Translations under genes and position numbers: made by a program
Notes under the pieces: generated by a model
Database searches by the model: none
Seen by the model: the letters and a program-made list of their open reading frames with translations, nothing else
What the model was told of the DNA's origin: nothing
Shown here: one piece after another, positions 10,261-21,955 of the stretch
How positions within the stretch are numbered: the first letter of the stretch is position 1
Layout: each line of letters begins with the position of its first letter
Assembly (NCBI GenBank): GCA_036346205.1
Contig: JARFJB010001594.1
Coordinates: forward strand, 3,037,001-3,101,000
Origin: Vesta saturnalis
Taxonomy: Eukaryota; Arthropoda; Insecta; Coleoptera; Lampyridae
Direction: 5' to 3'
DNA length: 64,000 nucleotides

Positions 10261-10900
10261 CAGGGTGACATAGAAAAGTGCCATGCATAGTGCCACACGA
10301 TAGAGGACACTAAAATAAGAAAACCGGTTCCTACGAACTTAGGTCCGCAACGCCTTCGTTTAAAAGATATATGGTGTTGAAGTTTAATTATTTTGTTTTT
10401 TTAATATCTTTTACAATGATTTTACAGGGCTTTTTATCACGCAGAATTCAAATATGACCTTAGGTCTTTTACACTGCAGAGCACATACAACTTCCAGTAT
10501 GATTTATTAAATGTATTTTTAAAATTAAAATTTTTTTTTTATTTAAATGTTACGTGTAAGTTTAGTCAAAAAAGTAGTACAAAGGTCAAATACAAATCAT
10601 GGTTTAAGTGTTTCTTATTTTTATATTTTTTTATTTTCTTTTGTAAAATGATGATTGATTAAGTAATTTCTTCACTGGTTAGTGTATTTATGTCCTCCCA
10701 GTCGCAGCCTCGGGTCAACCTTTTTGAGAAGAGTCAGCTTGTACAACCAAAATGTCAGGTTTTGGCTATGGATAGTAGAATGATGCCGCAGGTCCTTTGA
10801 GGTTGATTTTATATTTGTCAGGTTCTGTAATACCTGCACTTGATATTACAGGTTGTTCTGTTTTTCTCAAAGCTTAGAAAGTACAGTTTAATGTTCATTT
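10258..10900. other. Mariner-like end, then unrecognised AT-rich DNA
   Basis: TACAGGGTGACATAGAAAAG at 10259 looks like the end of a TA-targeting element, but no partner end is evident. The rest shows no coding signal; it may include non-coding parts of the P-like relic that starts at 10901. Confidence 0.4.
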
Positions 10901-11640
10901 TTGCCTCAGATACAGGATGTTGCTGATGCAATAGATTATCTCCAGAATATACAACTCCCAAACTTTCAAGGATCAGAAGCTACTGTAGAGTTTATAAAAA
11001 TTATAGATAGAGCTTTTGACGTTTTAAATTCAAGAAATCCTTTTGGTAAAGGATTTAAGGCTCCCATTAGATCACAGACCATCAGTTACTTTCAGAAATC
11101 TTTGTTGAAACGACGGTTTACCTAAAAATTAAAAATAGATAACATACCAATTCTACAACATCCTCAAAACACCTTTGCCTTGGCAATATGGCAATGGAAA
11201 GTTACTTAAACCTTGCCAAAGGTTTATTTCAGAAATCTGAAGAACCTTATCTGTATTTTTTAACATATAAGTGCTCACAGGATCAGTTAGAACTTTTTCT
11301 TAGTTGTATTAGGAGTCGTGGTGGTTGGAATAACAATCATAATCCCTACAATTTAAATAGGCTTTGAGGCAGTTACTGTCTCGAAATCAGATAACACCAA
11401 CCATTACTTCAAATTGTATTGATGTGGGAGGTCATTTGAATTTCGTGCAAATAAAAAAAAGTTTGCCTGATATTGTCTATGAAATAATATTTTATTCAGA
11501 AAAACAATCTAGATTAATTTTCGGAAATGGATTATATAGTAAAAAAAATGCAAAGCGAACCTTTTGGATTCTGCTGCTAAAGATTTTTCTCAAAAAATGT
11601 ATTTCTTTAAACCTACTCATCCAATTAAATACTTATCTTT
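10901..11640 (+). pseudogene. P-element/THAP9-like transposase relic, C-terminal part
   Basis: The first open frame (10901-11125) reads DVADAIDYLQN, FQGSEATVEFIKIIDRAFD, LNSRNPFGKGFK, a block conserved in the C-terminal half of P-superfamily transposases and THAP9. After frame breaks come NIPILQHPQ (about 11140), FLTYKCSQDQLELFLSCIRSRGGWNNN (11255-11335; shown as two adjoining conserved runs, YKCSQDQLELF and SCIRSRGGWNNN) and, in another frame, NQITPTITSNCIDVGG (11385-11430). The THAP zinc finger and the central catalytic part are not present here. No 5' remainder could be identified upstream. Confidence 0.8.
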
Positions 11641-11900
11641 TTGGGGTTTAATGTGTTTAAATTATACAATCTAAACGTTTCGATAACACTTACAGTTATC
11701 TTCGTCAGTAGTAAATATTTGTAAAATTGTTAAAGATGTTGTAAACAATTTTGTCAAAGTTGAAAAATTAAAACATATGTTTTTTGTCAAAGTTGAAAAA
11801 TTAAAACATATGTTTTAATTTTCAACTTTGAATTTTACATCTTTAATTTTACAATTTACTGTTATCGAATACTTAATTTCATTAATTCTTAATTTAAATA
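11641..11900. repeat. Dispersed repeat with direct and inverted 30 bp copies
   Basis: AACGTTTCGATAACACTTAC at about 11670 begins a segment that recurs in diverged form at 53389-53460. Inside it a 33 bp block (CAAAGTTGAAAAATTAAAAC...) is tandemly duplicated at about 11752-11820 and then mirrored, giving a palindrome centred on the ACATATGT core near 11811. Confidence 0.6.
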
Positions 11901-11929
11901 CACCATTAAAAAAAATATATATATATGTT

Positions 11930-12546
11930 AATGGGAAAGTTTACATTTTCATACTCATCCAATTGTACAAATGAATTGTGGTTTTCTGGGACATGCATAG
12001 TGTCATCTCTGTCTGGCCACATAAACTTGTTCTCTCCTTTAATGCAAGTAAACTTAAGATTATAGTATTTTGTGCTATTGATGACCAGCTTCTGCCAAAT
12101 TGAGACGAATACAGCATTGTCTGTCATACACTGCGACAACAAAATTATTTGGCTTGGGCGCTTTGTCTTCAGGTGCACTCTTGGACCGTTTACTTGTTCG
12201 GCGTGCTGGGATTAGGGTTTGAAGGGTCAAAGGTTTCAACTTCTGAGCTATCTTCCAGTAGATCAGCTAAACTACAATCACCAGAAGAGTCTGAAACAAA
12301 TTATTGGTCTGAAGCTGATGTACTACTGCTTTCCTCTGCTTTTGACATTTTTTGTCTTTTTACAGATTTTTTCGTAGGTTTAGGTTTTACTTTATCACTG
12401 CTTGAGATTTTTCACTTACTCCTTGTCTTTTATTCACCTGACCTTGGTTTTTATTTGTTTTATTTTTCTTAGCTTCAATTTCTTCATATTCTTTAATTTT
12501 TTCCATGACATCAGTTTCTGATTTGGGGTTTTGAGCTTCGGGCGTT

Positions 12547-12598
<52 letters not shown>

Positions 12599-14026
12599 AA
12601 TATAAAATAATATATTAGATAAACATAGCAAGGACTTGTCTTAAAGGAAGTATATCATCTTGTGTCGGATTCTTGCTTTTGAAGTTCTGAGGTTTGTCTG
12701 AAAGCAAATAGGCCTACATCATGAAAGTTTGTGTCGTACTTTTGATCTTCTAGTTCTGTGATTGTAGTTGTAGGCCTATGTACCTCTTGGTTAATACTTG
12801 CTTCTGTTTCTTGTCCTTGTATTAAACTTATAGGCGTTATGGCCTCGCTTGCAGGTGTGGTCTTAGTAGTTGGTGTAGGTCGACTAGCCAATGATGGTGT
12901 TTTGCTTAAGGCTTTCTGACGACATACTGGCCATAAACCACAGGATCGAAAACCGGCCTTTATGTTTTCCTCTTTAAAGGCACCAATTTCACACATTAGT
13001 CCTGGAAAGCCTCCTTTGGTTATAGCTCTACGAATGTTTTCTTCCATACCCCGCTTTACTTTCACCCAAACCTTTTTGGCAGGGGCGAAGACTCCTACAT
13101 CAAGGGGCTGCACCTTGTCTGACGAGTGAGCAGGTAAAGATGCTATATTGATATTGTTATTTATTGTTAGTTTACTTACAGCGTATTGAATGTGGCTTCC
13201 ATGGCCGTCAAATAAAAGTAAGATTAGTTTAGGCCACTCTTTGGTTCAATCAACAAATTTTTGGAAGAAACAAAGAAATGTTCTTTTATCTTGCCATCCG
13301 TTCTCTGATGAGATGCAGGCTGCTTTTTCAGGACCACCAACACACCATTTGTTGTACAGGTTTTTGCTTTTGTAAATTATAAAAGGAGGGAAGATTTTTC
13401 CATTTGCACTAACACTATCAACTACGGAAAATATCTCCTTACCACTAACACCCTGTACTTGTGACACACTACGCGCACCTTTTGCAGCCAAAACCGTTGT
13501 TCCAATATGGCATGTTTCATCAAGGTTCATAATTTGTGCTGGATCTGTAATACCTATACTTTCGATTTTTGACTCATACAAATCGAAAAACTTGTTGAAA
13601 GCTGCTGGTGTTGCTGAAACCTTGCGAGTATTTTGCAATGGTTGAGCTTTAAGTTGTGCAATGGCAGGATATCTCTTTAAGAACCCTATCATACATTCTT
13701 TGCCTGGCCCACCATTGTTCTTAGAAAATGGATTTTTTATGTTATTTACCTTGAAATATTCTTGGTCTATACCAGCAATTTCGGCTCGCGTCATTGATTG
13801 CTGCAAGGAACTCAAATATAGAATCTTGTCAGCAATTTCCTGCTCGATCCTGACAGGAATCAGTTGAATACGTTTGTTTTGCGTTGAACACGATTTGTTA
13901 GAGTGGGATGTTAAATGTTTTTGAAGCATTATAAATGCTGTTACCATTTTTGACACTATCAAGAGCTGCATTTAAAACCTTAAAACTGTACATAGGCGCC
14001 GTTTTTCGTTCGTAGTTACGAGGCAT
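11930..14026 (-). pseudogene. Pogo-superfamily (HTH_psq, DDE_1) transposase pseudogene, minus strand
   Basis: The start is likely the ATG at 14026-14024, giving MPRNYERKTAPMYSF, a typical N-terminus of this family, followed by an HTH_psq region (SVKNGNSIYNASKTFNIP). A frameshift near 13890 moves into the open frame 13971-13246, with FLKRYPAIAQLKAQP, MNLDETCHIGTT (first Asp), KIFPPFIIYKSKN. After a break at 13246 the frame resumes with DGHGSH-like sequence and LPAHSSDKVQPLDVGVFAPAK (about 13125-13060; HSS..QPLDV motif), then KAGFRSCGLWP and a low-complexity tail. The C-terminal region continues past a (TA)n tract at 12549-12593 to a Ser/Asp-rich segment and KFMWPDRDDTMHVPENHN near 11990. At least five breaks; inactive. 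Confidence 0.87.
12549..12593. repeat. (TA)n microsatellite inside the pogo-type pseudogene
   Basis: About 22 TA units interrupt the C-terminal coding region between LTPEAQNPKSE (left, minus strand) and the KQESDTR end of the upstream frame. Confidence 0.95.
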
Positions 14027-14635
14027 CTTCACTTAACTATCAACACACTGTTTTGAGGTTATGTTTATTCATCAGTCACAGCGACTGCGTCTAAAAAAAT
14101 TTACGTTAGTAGGTACTAAACTAACCTAAACAAAAAACACCATAGCAAACACAAAAAAAAACAGATCCTAACCACTTTAAAACAGCAGTTTCAACCCAAA
14201 CTCATAGAAGTACCCAATTACCCATATTTCAACTATTGTAGCTATCAATATGATTTAGTTTTAATGGAAAAATTAATCATTAACAATTATATAAACAAAA
14301 AAAGAACCATCGATGTCACTAATGTGTGATGCTTGTATTGTGTTGCCAGACATTATACTAAAAGCACAAAGTGGCAGGTTGCGAACTCTATTTTTTATGA
14401 ATTTTCAAAAGAAGAAGGATGGAATTCTATACTAGTAGTACATTTTAATTTACGCTTCTAAGGGGTACTTGTATCGTGTTTCCCACTACAAAGAATACAA
14501 TTACAAATGTAACAGTGTGTGTAGCTGCAGGGAAAGTATCTGCTAGCAGATAGTAATTCTAAAAAAATTGCCAACTACGATCCGGGGATGTTCGGCTGTT
14601 TCCGTTAAAATTGTCTGCTATCTATTACCTACTCT
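14027..14635. other. 5' flank of the pogo-type pseudogene, then unrecognised DNA
   Basis: No inverted partner for an element end was found. No gene seen. Confidence 0.35.
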
Positions 14636-14745
14636 CTTCACACCGGTATATAACGGAAGGTAAGTCTAAAAATTAATTAAATATGAACGAAAATGGTTAA
14701 ACTGTATTATTGATATCTTATAGAAGCGGGCGGCTTTGGAATATT
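14636..14745 (+). repeat. Outer inverted repeat arm (pairs with 21245-21350)
   Basis: A segment from about 14644 (TATAACGGAAGGTAAGTC) through GAACGAAAATGG to GCGGGCGGCTTTGGAAT matches the reverse complement of 21245-21350 over about 90 bp with few differences. The terminal motif GCGG(G/T)CGGC(T/C)TTGGA also occurs at about 34945, 45505 and (inverted) 54480, so it marks one end of a dispersed repeat family. Confidence 0.75.
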
Positions 14746-16440
14746 TTTTTTTAAGTTAACATGTATTTATGTCTATTAATCTCTGTCTGAGATGAAGTTT
14801 TAAACGTCATTCTGACATAGATTATTGTTTTTGTTTTTTCTATGTTGTCTGTTTTCGTTATGAACGCATGAAGCATAGTTACCCTAAAAAAATTATAATT
14901 AAAATTCACACACGTTCAGACATCATGGCCGATCTTGGCGAAACTTGGCCAAAAGTTGTAAACTAAGCTAATAAGTTGATTTACCGATAGTGAAAAAAAA
15001 GTCGATTGCATAACCTTCTATACCTATATATGTATATGTAGGTTGAAAGGTAAAAAATTATAATTAAAATTGTTTCATTTCTTTTAATTTTTTAAGTTAG
15101 CATCATGTTTATTAACCTCTAACTGACATGAAGTTTTAAACGTCTCTTTGACGTTGATTATTGTTTTTGTTTTTACAATGTTGCCTATTCTCATAAGGAA
15201 CTTATTATAAAAGAGGTTGCATAAAACTTACGTGAAGTTATCCACGAATTTCATCCACGGATTTTATTACGAGTAAATCTAGTTTAAAACGTCGCAAACC
15301 AATAAATATACTAAGTAATAACCAGTACACCTTGTTTAAACATTATTTATAAAAAAAATATTATTGACATTAAAGTTATAATTTCAGTTAATGCAGCGAT
15401 GCCATATATGGGAAGAAATGGCAATATTCAATGTTAATGAACAAAATTTATTTAAAAATAGTTTAGACTTAAAGTTTACATGTAAAATGCTACCAAAATC
15501 AAATTTGAATTACGATCAACCTCAACTAATTAATTTATTAATGAAGGTTAAACGTATATATTTATACATGCGCGCTTGTCTATTGCTCAATATCAACTTA
15601 ATGGGCACAATTGATTTTAAAACGGTTTACATATTTCGAATCTACATAAAAAATACAGCTAAAGTAAACTTTAAAACAGTCAACCCATGCTAATTATTTT
15701 ATGAATTAGGATAAATCATGGGCTGTGCACATTTATACGAACATGCGCTTGAAAATCACAGAAAATTCTCTGTATTAGACACATTATTTTACAAAACAAT
15801 TTATATATCTAATTTCTTCACTAAATGAGCCACAGATTTCATTTTAAAACATACTTAACCTCTTCTATTTAATTAATAAACGTAATCCGCGCACGTGGCT
15901 CTACAATAAATCCCAAAATGTAACTGTAATGGACAAATTATTTTACGCAATTTACATTACTATAGTGCGAGTCACACCGATAATGCAGTGTGGCGGGGTA
16001 TAGACAATGTATATAGTATCTTTATAAAGTATGCCACCGATATCGGTTTTTTAAACATAATCAACCTCTACTATTTATTGTGGAGAATGGGAGTTCCATT
16101 AACATAATGCGCGCACGTCGCTCTTCAATAAATTTCAAATTTTATTTTTTTATTTTTATTGATTATCTTTTCAAATCTAAATCGGTGGCATATTTGATCA
16201 TGATACTAGTATTATAAATTGTTTTATAAAATAATTTGTCCATTATAGTTAAATTTTGCTATTTATTGAAGTGCGACTTGCGCCGATTACCTTAATTAAA
16301 CACTGATTTTCTAGAGTAAATGGAAGAGGTTGAATATTTTTAAAATCTAAATCAGTGGCATATTCAGTGAGTAAACTAATAATATAAAGTTTTATAAAAT
16401 AATTTTGTCATTTATAGTTAAAATTTGAAATTTATTGAAG

Positions 16441-16825
16441 GAAAGGAAAGGGCCACGTATTTCATTCCCTCTCCAAGGGGTGGGCGGGCTGCTCGAGCGT
16501 TCCAAGCTCCTTCAGCCACAATCATGGACTCCCAGCATACATACATGCATTACGTATATATGCATAGTGGGATTAAGGATGGGTGTGGTCAGGAAAGGAT
16601 CGGAAGGAACGGAGTTAGGGTTCTGAGGGTGAAGATACTACCCCAACATTCGTTTAAGTAACCGCACATGGTGTGCATATACGCAGTCAGTGACCATGCC
16701 GCTACATGTGTATGGGGAAAACCCCCTGAAAAAACCTCATACAAGGTAGACGGTAACGGGAATCGAACCCTTTACCTCCTGAATGCTAAGCAGGTCATGT
16801 CACCACTACGCTACTAGCTCGGCAT
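16441..16825 (-). mobile_element. tRNA-derived SINE, about 385 bp, minus strand
   Basis: On the minus strand the 5' end reads GCCGAGCTAGTAGCGTAGTG, containing an A-box (TAGCGTAGTGG, plus positions 16803-16813). A perfect B-box GGTTCGATTCC follows at 16759-16769, the spacing of a tRNA promoter. The body carries on to a tail reading CCTTTCCTTTC. An exact 11 bp target duplication ATTTATTGAAG flanks it (16430-16440 and 16826-16836). It has landed in the centre of the foldback. RNA polymerase III transcription would run right to left. Confidence 0.85.
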
Positions 16826-17142
16826 ATTTATTGAAGAGCGATGTGCGCGCATTATGTTAATTGAACTCCCATTTTCGACAATAAATAGAAGGGGTTGATT
16901 ATGTTTTAAAATAGATATCGGTGGCATACTTCATAAAGATACTAGATACTGTAAATTGTTTGATAAAATAATTTTTCCATTACAGTTAAATTTTGGGATT
17001 TATTGTAGAGCGACGTATGCGGACTAGATACCTTAATTAAATAGAAGAGGTTGACTATGTTTAAAAACGAAATATGTGGCATATTTAGGGAATAAATTTG
17101 TGAATTTTGTCATTTATAGTTAAAATTTGAAATTTATTGAAG

Positions 17143-17258
17143 GAAAAGGAAAGGAAAGGTCCACGTATTTCATTCCCTCCCCAAGGGGTGGGTGGGCTGC
17201 GCGAGCGTTCCAAGCTCCTTCAGCCACAATCATGGACTCCAAGCATACATACATACAT
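17143..17258 (-). mobile_element. 5'-truncated copy of the same SINE
   Basis: The 3' 115 bp of the SINE (with CATTCCCTCCCCAAGGGGTG) is repeated here. It also follows ATTTATTGAAG (17132-17142), the same target string as the full copy. This suggests that it arose by copying of the surrounding repeat unit and not by an independent insertion. Confidence 0.75.
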
Positions 17259-17790
17259 TACGTATACATTACGAATTTGGTACCATTTTATATGCACACT
17301 TCAAAAGAAACTATTTTTAAAGAAATTTTGCCGATTATCATTGAATATTGCCATTTGTTCCCATATGGCATGGCTGCTTGTAACTGAAATTATAACTTTA
17401 ATGTCAATAATATTTTTTTTATAAATAATGTTTAAACAAGGTGTATTAGTTATTACTTAGTATTTTTATTGATTTGCGACGTTTTAAACTAGATTTACTC
17501 GAAATAAAATCCATGGATGAAATCGTGGATAACTTCACGTCAGTTTGTGCAATCTGTTTTATAATAAGTTCCTTTCGAGAATAGGCAACATTGTAAAAAC
17601 AAAAACAATAATCTATGTCAAAGAGGCGTTTAAAACTTCACGTCAGACAGAAGTTAATAAACATTTAGATGCTACCTTTAAATAATTTTAGTTATAATTT
17701 TTTACCTGCCAATCTACATATATAGGTATAGAAATTATATCAATCGACTTTTTTCAATATCACGAAATTGACTTATTAGTCATTTTACAA

Positions 17791-18654
17791 TTTTGCAAAA
17801 GAATTTTAAGATGCTGATTTGTAATTGTTAATTATAATTTTTTAGATAATTATAGCAACTCTTTCATAGTTAACTAAAACGTTTAGATTAATTCATTGCA
17901 TTTAAATTGAATAAAACGAAAAACAGTAATTTGATCAATACGTTTATAATCGAATTCAAATTCTAAATAATAATAGATGGTTATTTATATTGTTTTAAAT
18001 TGCAAATATGTTATTTAAAATGTGATGAGATGTGAATTATTTGGCCGTATTCACTTGTCTGAGGAAAATTTTAATGTCATAAATACAAAGTTTTTATACC
18101 ACGATCTAATACAAAATTATATTTTTCTATACTTAACTGTTAATTTGAGAATTTATATTGATTACTTAATGTATTAATTTTAATTACAAATGGAAATTTT
18201 CGCCAACTATTTGAATAAATGATTTTACTAACATAAATTCTTATTAGACATCATGTTTAAACATTATGCTATATGTTATTTATTATTTTTTAATATGCAA
18301 TATATATTAATAACGAAAACATTGCAAACAAAAGTTATTGAATAGTTTAAAATTATGCAAATGATTTAGACATATTATTTGTTTTAAGTCAAAATGAGTA
18401 TTGTGTAAAATGAAACATGAATTAATTTTTGGCCTGAACGTATAGTCCAAAAGTCCATTGAAAAACATATAATACATGAATACAGCAAATCTTTTACAGT
18501 AGATATTGAAATTGTTTGAACTGTCAAAAGGTTGTATGCTATTGACATATTGTGGCATATTTTAAAATGTGTTTTAATTATATTTTTAAAAAGAATTTTG
18601 AACAATTTCGCTATGACAATGACGATGTTATGAGCATGTAAAATAAACATATTT
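17791..18654. other. Unrecognised AT-rich spacer
   Basis: No coding frame of note, and no repeat partner found inside the window. Confidence 0.35.
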
Positions 18655-21015
18655 TTGCAAATCTGAAAGTTAGCCCCGCCATTTTTTCCAAATCAAAATG
18701 TAATTTGAGAATTGTGAATTTTAAAATTCTGATTCGTTTCAAATAAAAAAATGTGTTGTGCTAGACTTGAGCTATTTGTGCTGAAAAAAGTTTTTGAAAA
18801 TTCGCAAAATGACGATGTTATGAGCAAAATTTTTGCAAAAGTTAGCCGCCATTTTTCCAAATCAAAAATTAAAGTTGTGCTACGTTGTGCTAGACTTGTG
18901 CTGAAAAAAAGTTTTTGAAAATTCTCAAAAATGACGATGTTATGAGCAAAAATCATTTTTGCAAAAAAAGTTAGCCCCGCCATTTTTTCCAAATCAAAAA
19001 ATGAAAGTTGTGCTACGTTGTGCTCGGTTTGTGCTGGTTGTGCTACGCATTTTTATTTATTTTTTTTCGATAATTGCAATTTTTATAAACAAATTAAAAA
19101 ATAGCGCTATGGTAATTTTTGCAATATTGAAATTCTAACGGTTGTGCTGCGTTGTGCTATGCTTGTGCTGCACAGCACAACTTTTATTTTTTTAAAATAT
19201 CGAAAATTAAAGATTTTATAATGGAAATAAAAATCGTGATTTGCCAACTTTTACAATTTTTGCAATAATGAAAATCTAACACTTGTGCTGTGTTGTGCTA
19301 TGCTTGTGCTGCACAGCAAAACTTTTATTTTTAAAAAATATCGAAAATTAAAAATTTTATGACGGAAATAAAAATCACGATATGGTAAAATCTGCAATTT
19401 TTGCAATAGTGGAAATCTAACGATCGTGCTGTGTTGTGCTATGTTTGTGCTGCACAGCACAACTTTTTCATAACACAATGTAAAATTTTAAGCAGTGCTT
19501 ATCTATTTTTCACATGGGTCTGAACTTAAGGGAGGGAGTTCTATAGTCATACGTATCGGTATAGAATTGTTATTGTTATTGTTATTTTCAATACCACACC
19601 TAATTTAATATCATATGTTGCGTATTGCAACGTATTGCAAAGTTCAATGTCCATTGTGATATTGTCCCGTTAATGAACAAAATAATTAAATATAACAAAA
19701 AAAAAGATAAAAATGAACTCGGTCAAGTAGTTTAATGTTATTAACAATTTTCAAATTGTTAATTACAATCGCATATGTGTGAATTATAGAGCCCCCAAAT
19801 CTTTCTTTAAGGTATTCGCGACGCGCTCTTTTCTCGGTTCGATATTAATTGTCTATGTCATTGGAGTTATGTAATAAAACCATTTGATATGTTGAAAAAT
19901 AAATAAATAAATGAAAAAAAACCAAAAACCATTTTCCCTATAAAAATTGGAATTTCTGAGATATTAAAAAAAGGAAAGCTGTGATATGTAGCACAAACGT
20001 AGCACAGCGCAGCACAATCATTAGATTTTAAATATTACAAAAATTGCAGATTTTACCAACACGCGATTTTTATTTCCATTATAAAATCTTTAATTTTCAA
20101 TATTTTAAAAAAATAAAAGTTGTGCTGTGCAGCACAAACATAGCACAACACAGCACAATCGTTAGATTTTCATTATTGCAAAAATTGCAAAAGTTTGCAA
20201 ATCACGATTTTTATTTCCGTCATAAAATTTTTAATTTTTGATATTTTTAAAAAATAAAAGTTGTGCTGTGCAGCACAAGCATAGCACAACACAGCACAAG
20301 TGTTAGATTTTCATTATTGCAAAAATTGTAAAAGTTGGCAAATCACGATTTTTATTTCCATTATAAAATCTTTAATTTTCGATATTTTTAAAAAATAAAA
20401 GTTGTGCTGTGCAGCACAAGCATAGCACAACGCAGCACAACCGTTAGAATTTCAATATTGCAAAAATTACCATAGCGCTATTTTTTAATTTGTTTATAAA
20501 AATTGCAATTATCGAAAAAAAAAATAAAAATGCGTAGCACAACCAGCACAAACCGAGCACAACGTAGCACAACTTTCATTTTTGATTTGGAAAAATGGGG
20601 CTAACTTTTTGCAAAATGATTTTTGCTCATAACATCGTCATTTTTGCGAATTTTCAAAAACTTTTTTTCAGCACAAATAGCACAAGTCTAGCACAACTTT
20701 AATTTTTTGATTTGGAAAAAATGTCGGGGCTAACTTTTTTTGCAAAAATGATTTTTGCTCATAACATCGTCATTTTTGCGAATTTTCAAAAACTTTTTTT
20801 CAGCACAAATAGCACAAGCCTAGCACAATGTAGCACAACTTTAACTTTTTGATTTGGAAAAAATGGCGGGGCTAATTTTTTTTGCAAAAATGTTTTTGCT
20901 CATAACATCGTCATTTTTGCGAATTTTCAAAAACTTTTTTTCAGCACAAATAGCACAAGTCTAGCACAACGCAGCACAACTTTCATTTTTGATTTGCGAA
21001 AAATGGCGGGGCTAA
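18655..21015. repeat. 2.4 kb palindrome of mirrored subrepeats with TTGTGCT clusters
   Basis: The left arm (18655-19470) and right arm (19985-21015) are inverted copies around a unique loop of about 0.5 kb. Reading inward, each arm has B units (about 129-144 bp; three on the left, four on the right; marked by GTTAGCCCCGCCATTTTT and ATGACGATGTTATGAGC), one C unit (with TAGCGCTATGG) and A units (about 140 bp; marked by ATCGAAAATTAAA). Every junction between units holds two to four copies of TTGTGCT, often 10-11 bp apart, and the A junction ends in TTGTGCTGCACAGCACAA, an interrupted palindrome. No protein is encoded. Foldback-type transposons have tandem-repeat arms like this, but I do not recognise the family. 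Confidence 0.9.
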
Positions 21016-21239
21016 CTTCAGGGACATGAATTATCTTACTTAGTATTTGTTAGTTTTCGTTAAATTAAAAGTATCATTTGAGTATTTTTTAATTCAAGTG
21101 ATTGATTCTTGCAATTTAGTTTGCGCCTTAGTGTACAAAATATTTTGCGCATGTTGCCATGCGCAACGTGAGAAAATAGTTTGCAATTAATAAACTGACA
21201 TTTCGCACACTGACAGTAGTAAAAAAATATAAATATTTT

Positions 21240-21955
21240 TTCACAGTTATAGAAAATGTATTTTAAAATTCCAAAGCCGCCCGCTACAATGATATCAATA
21301 ATACAGTTTAACCATTTCCGTTCATATTTAATTAATTTTTAGACTTACCTTGCGTTATATTAAGAAACTTCATAAAGACAAGTTATGTAAAATTTGATTT
21401 TCTTTAAAAAATATGTCTACACTTTTTCTTATAAAATTAATCGTTATTCAGATATTGAAACAATTTGAACTAACACTTAAATTCTACCGGAGGAATTTTT
21501 TTGTCACTAAATTACGCGTCGTATCAAAAAATTGCATAGAACATAATCAAGCTATATGTTTTAGGTCTATATCTAGGTATTTTTATATCTTTAAGCTGTT
21601 TTAGAAATATTTGATAAAAAACAAAAACTGTCCCTAATAACCCCCCCACCCCCCACGTCCTCTACGCCGCTGGATTTATCCCAGAATCTAATCAGCTCCA
21701 AGCGAAATGAAAACAAGCTTAAATGCAAAATTGTAAGTACGTAGGTGTTTTCGTTCTGGAGTTATCTTAGATACTAACATACATCCACAAACAGACACAC
21801 ACATGCAGACATCATGGCCGATCTTCGCGAAACTTGGCCAAAAGTTGTAAGATGAGCTAATAAGTCGATTTAGCGATAGCGAAAAAAAGTCGATTGTATA
21901 ACCTTCTATATCTACACATGTATATGTAAAGAAGTCAAAATATTTGATGTACAAG
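21240..21955 (-). repeat. Dispersed repeat family, near-complete copy
   Basis: Reading on the minus strand from 21955, the copy contains CGACTTATTAGCTCA, TTTGGCCAAGTTTCGCGAAG, a G-rich run near 21640 and the GGGCGGCTTTGGAAT end at about 21265. The same order is found at 34550-34975 on the plus strand, and partly at 14930-15010. Intact open reading is absent. It looks like a non-autonomous element whose parts are also used to build the foldbacks here. Confidence 0.7.

Larger units (their letters stand above)
14746..17790. repeat. Foldback repeat, arms about 14746-15390 and 17384-17790, with inner inverted units
   Basis: 15180-15390 is the inverted copy of 17384-17590, including GTTTAAACATTATTTATAAA and the GTTATCCACGA stretch. 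Further inside, 15880-16140 pairs with 16826-17030 (the blocks containing GCGCGCAC and GGTGGCATA). The arms contain the dispersed motif ACATTGTAAAAACAAAAACA, also present at 33948, 35740 (inverted), 54206 and 54383. Short open frames here (such as 15391-15693) are by-products. It behaves like a foldback-type or composite non-autonomous element, and its transposase source is unknown. Confidence 0.7.

Noticed and set aside
12149..12472. Plus-strand 107-codon protein
   Set aside because: Antisense to the C-terminal region of the minus-strand pogo-type pseudogene, whose motifs explain the openness.
15391..15693. 100-codon open frame
   Set aside because: Starts at the inner edge of a foldback arm in AT-rich DNA; no domain and no partner.
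16741..16825. Functional tRNA gene
   Set aside because: A- and B-boxes are present, but the cloverleaf is not credible, the sequence continues as a SINE body, and target duplications flank the whole unit.
18655..21015. CRISPR-like regular repeats with spacers
   Set aside because: Units mirror each other, spacers are repeated and not unique, there are no cas genes, and this is eukaryotic DNA.
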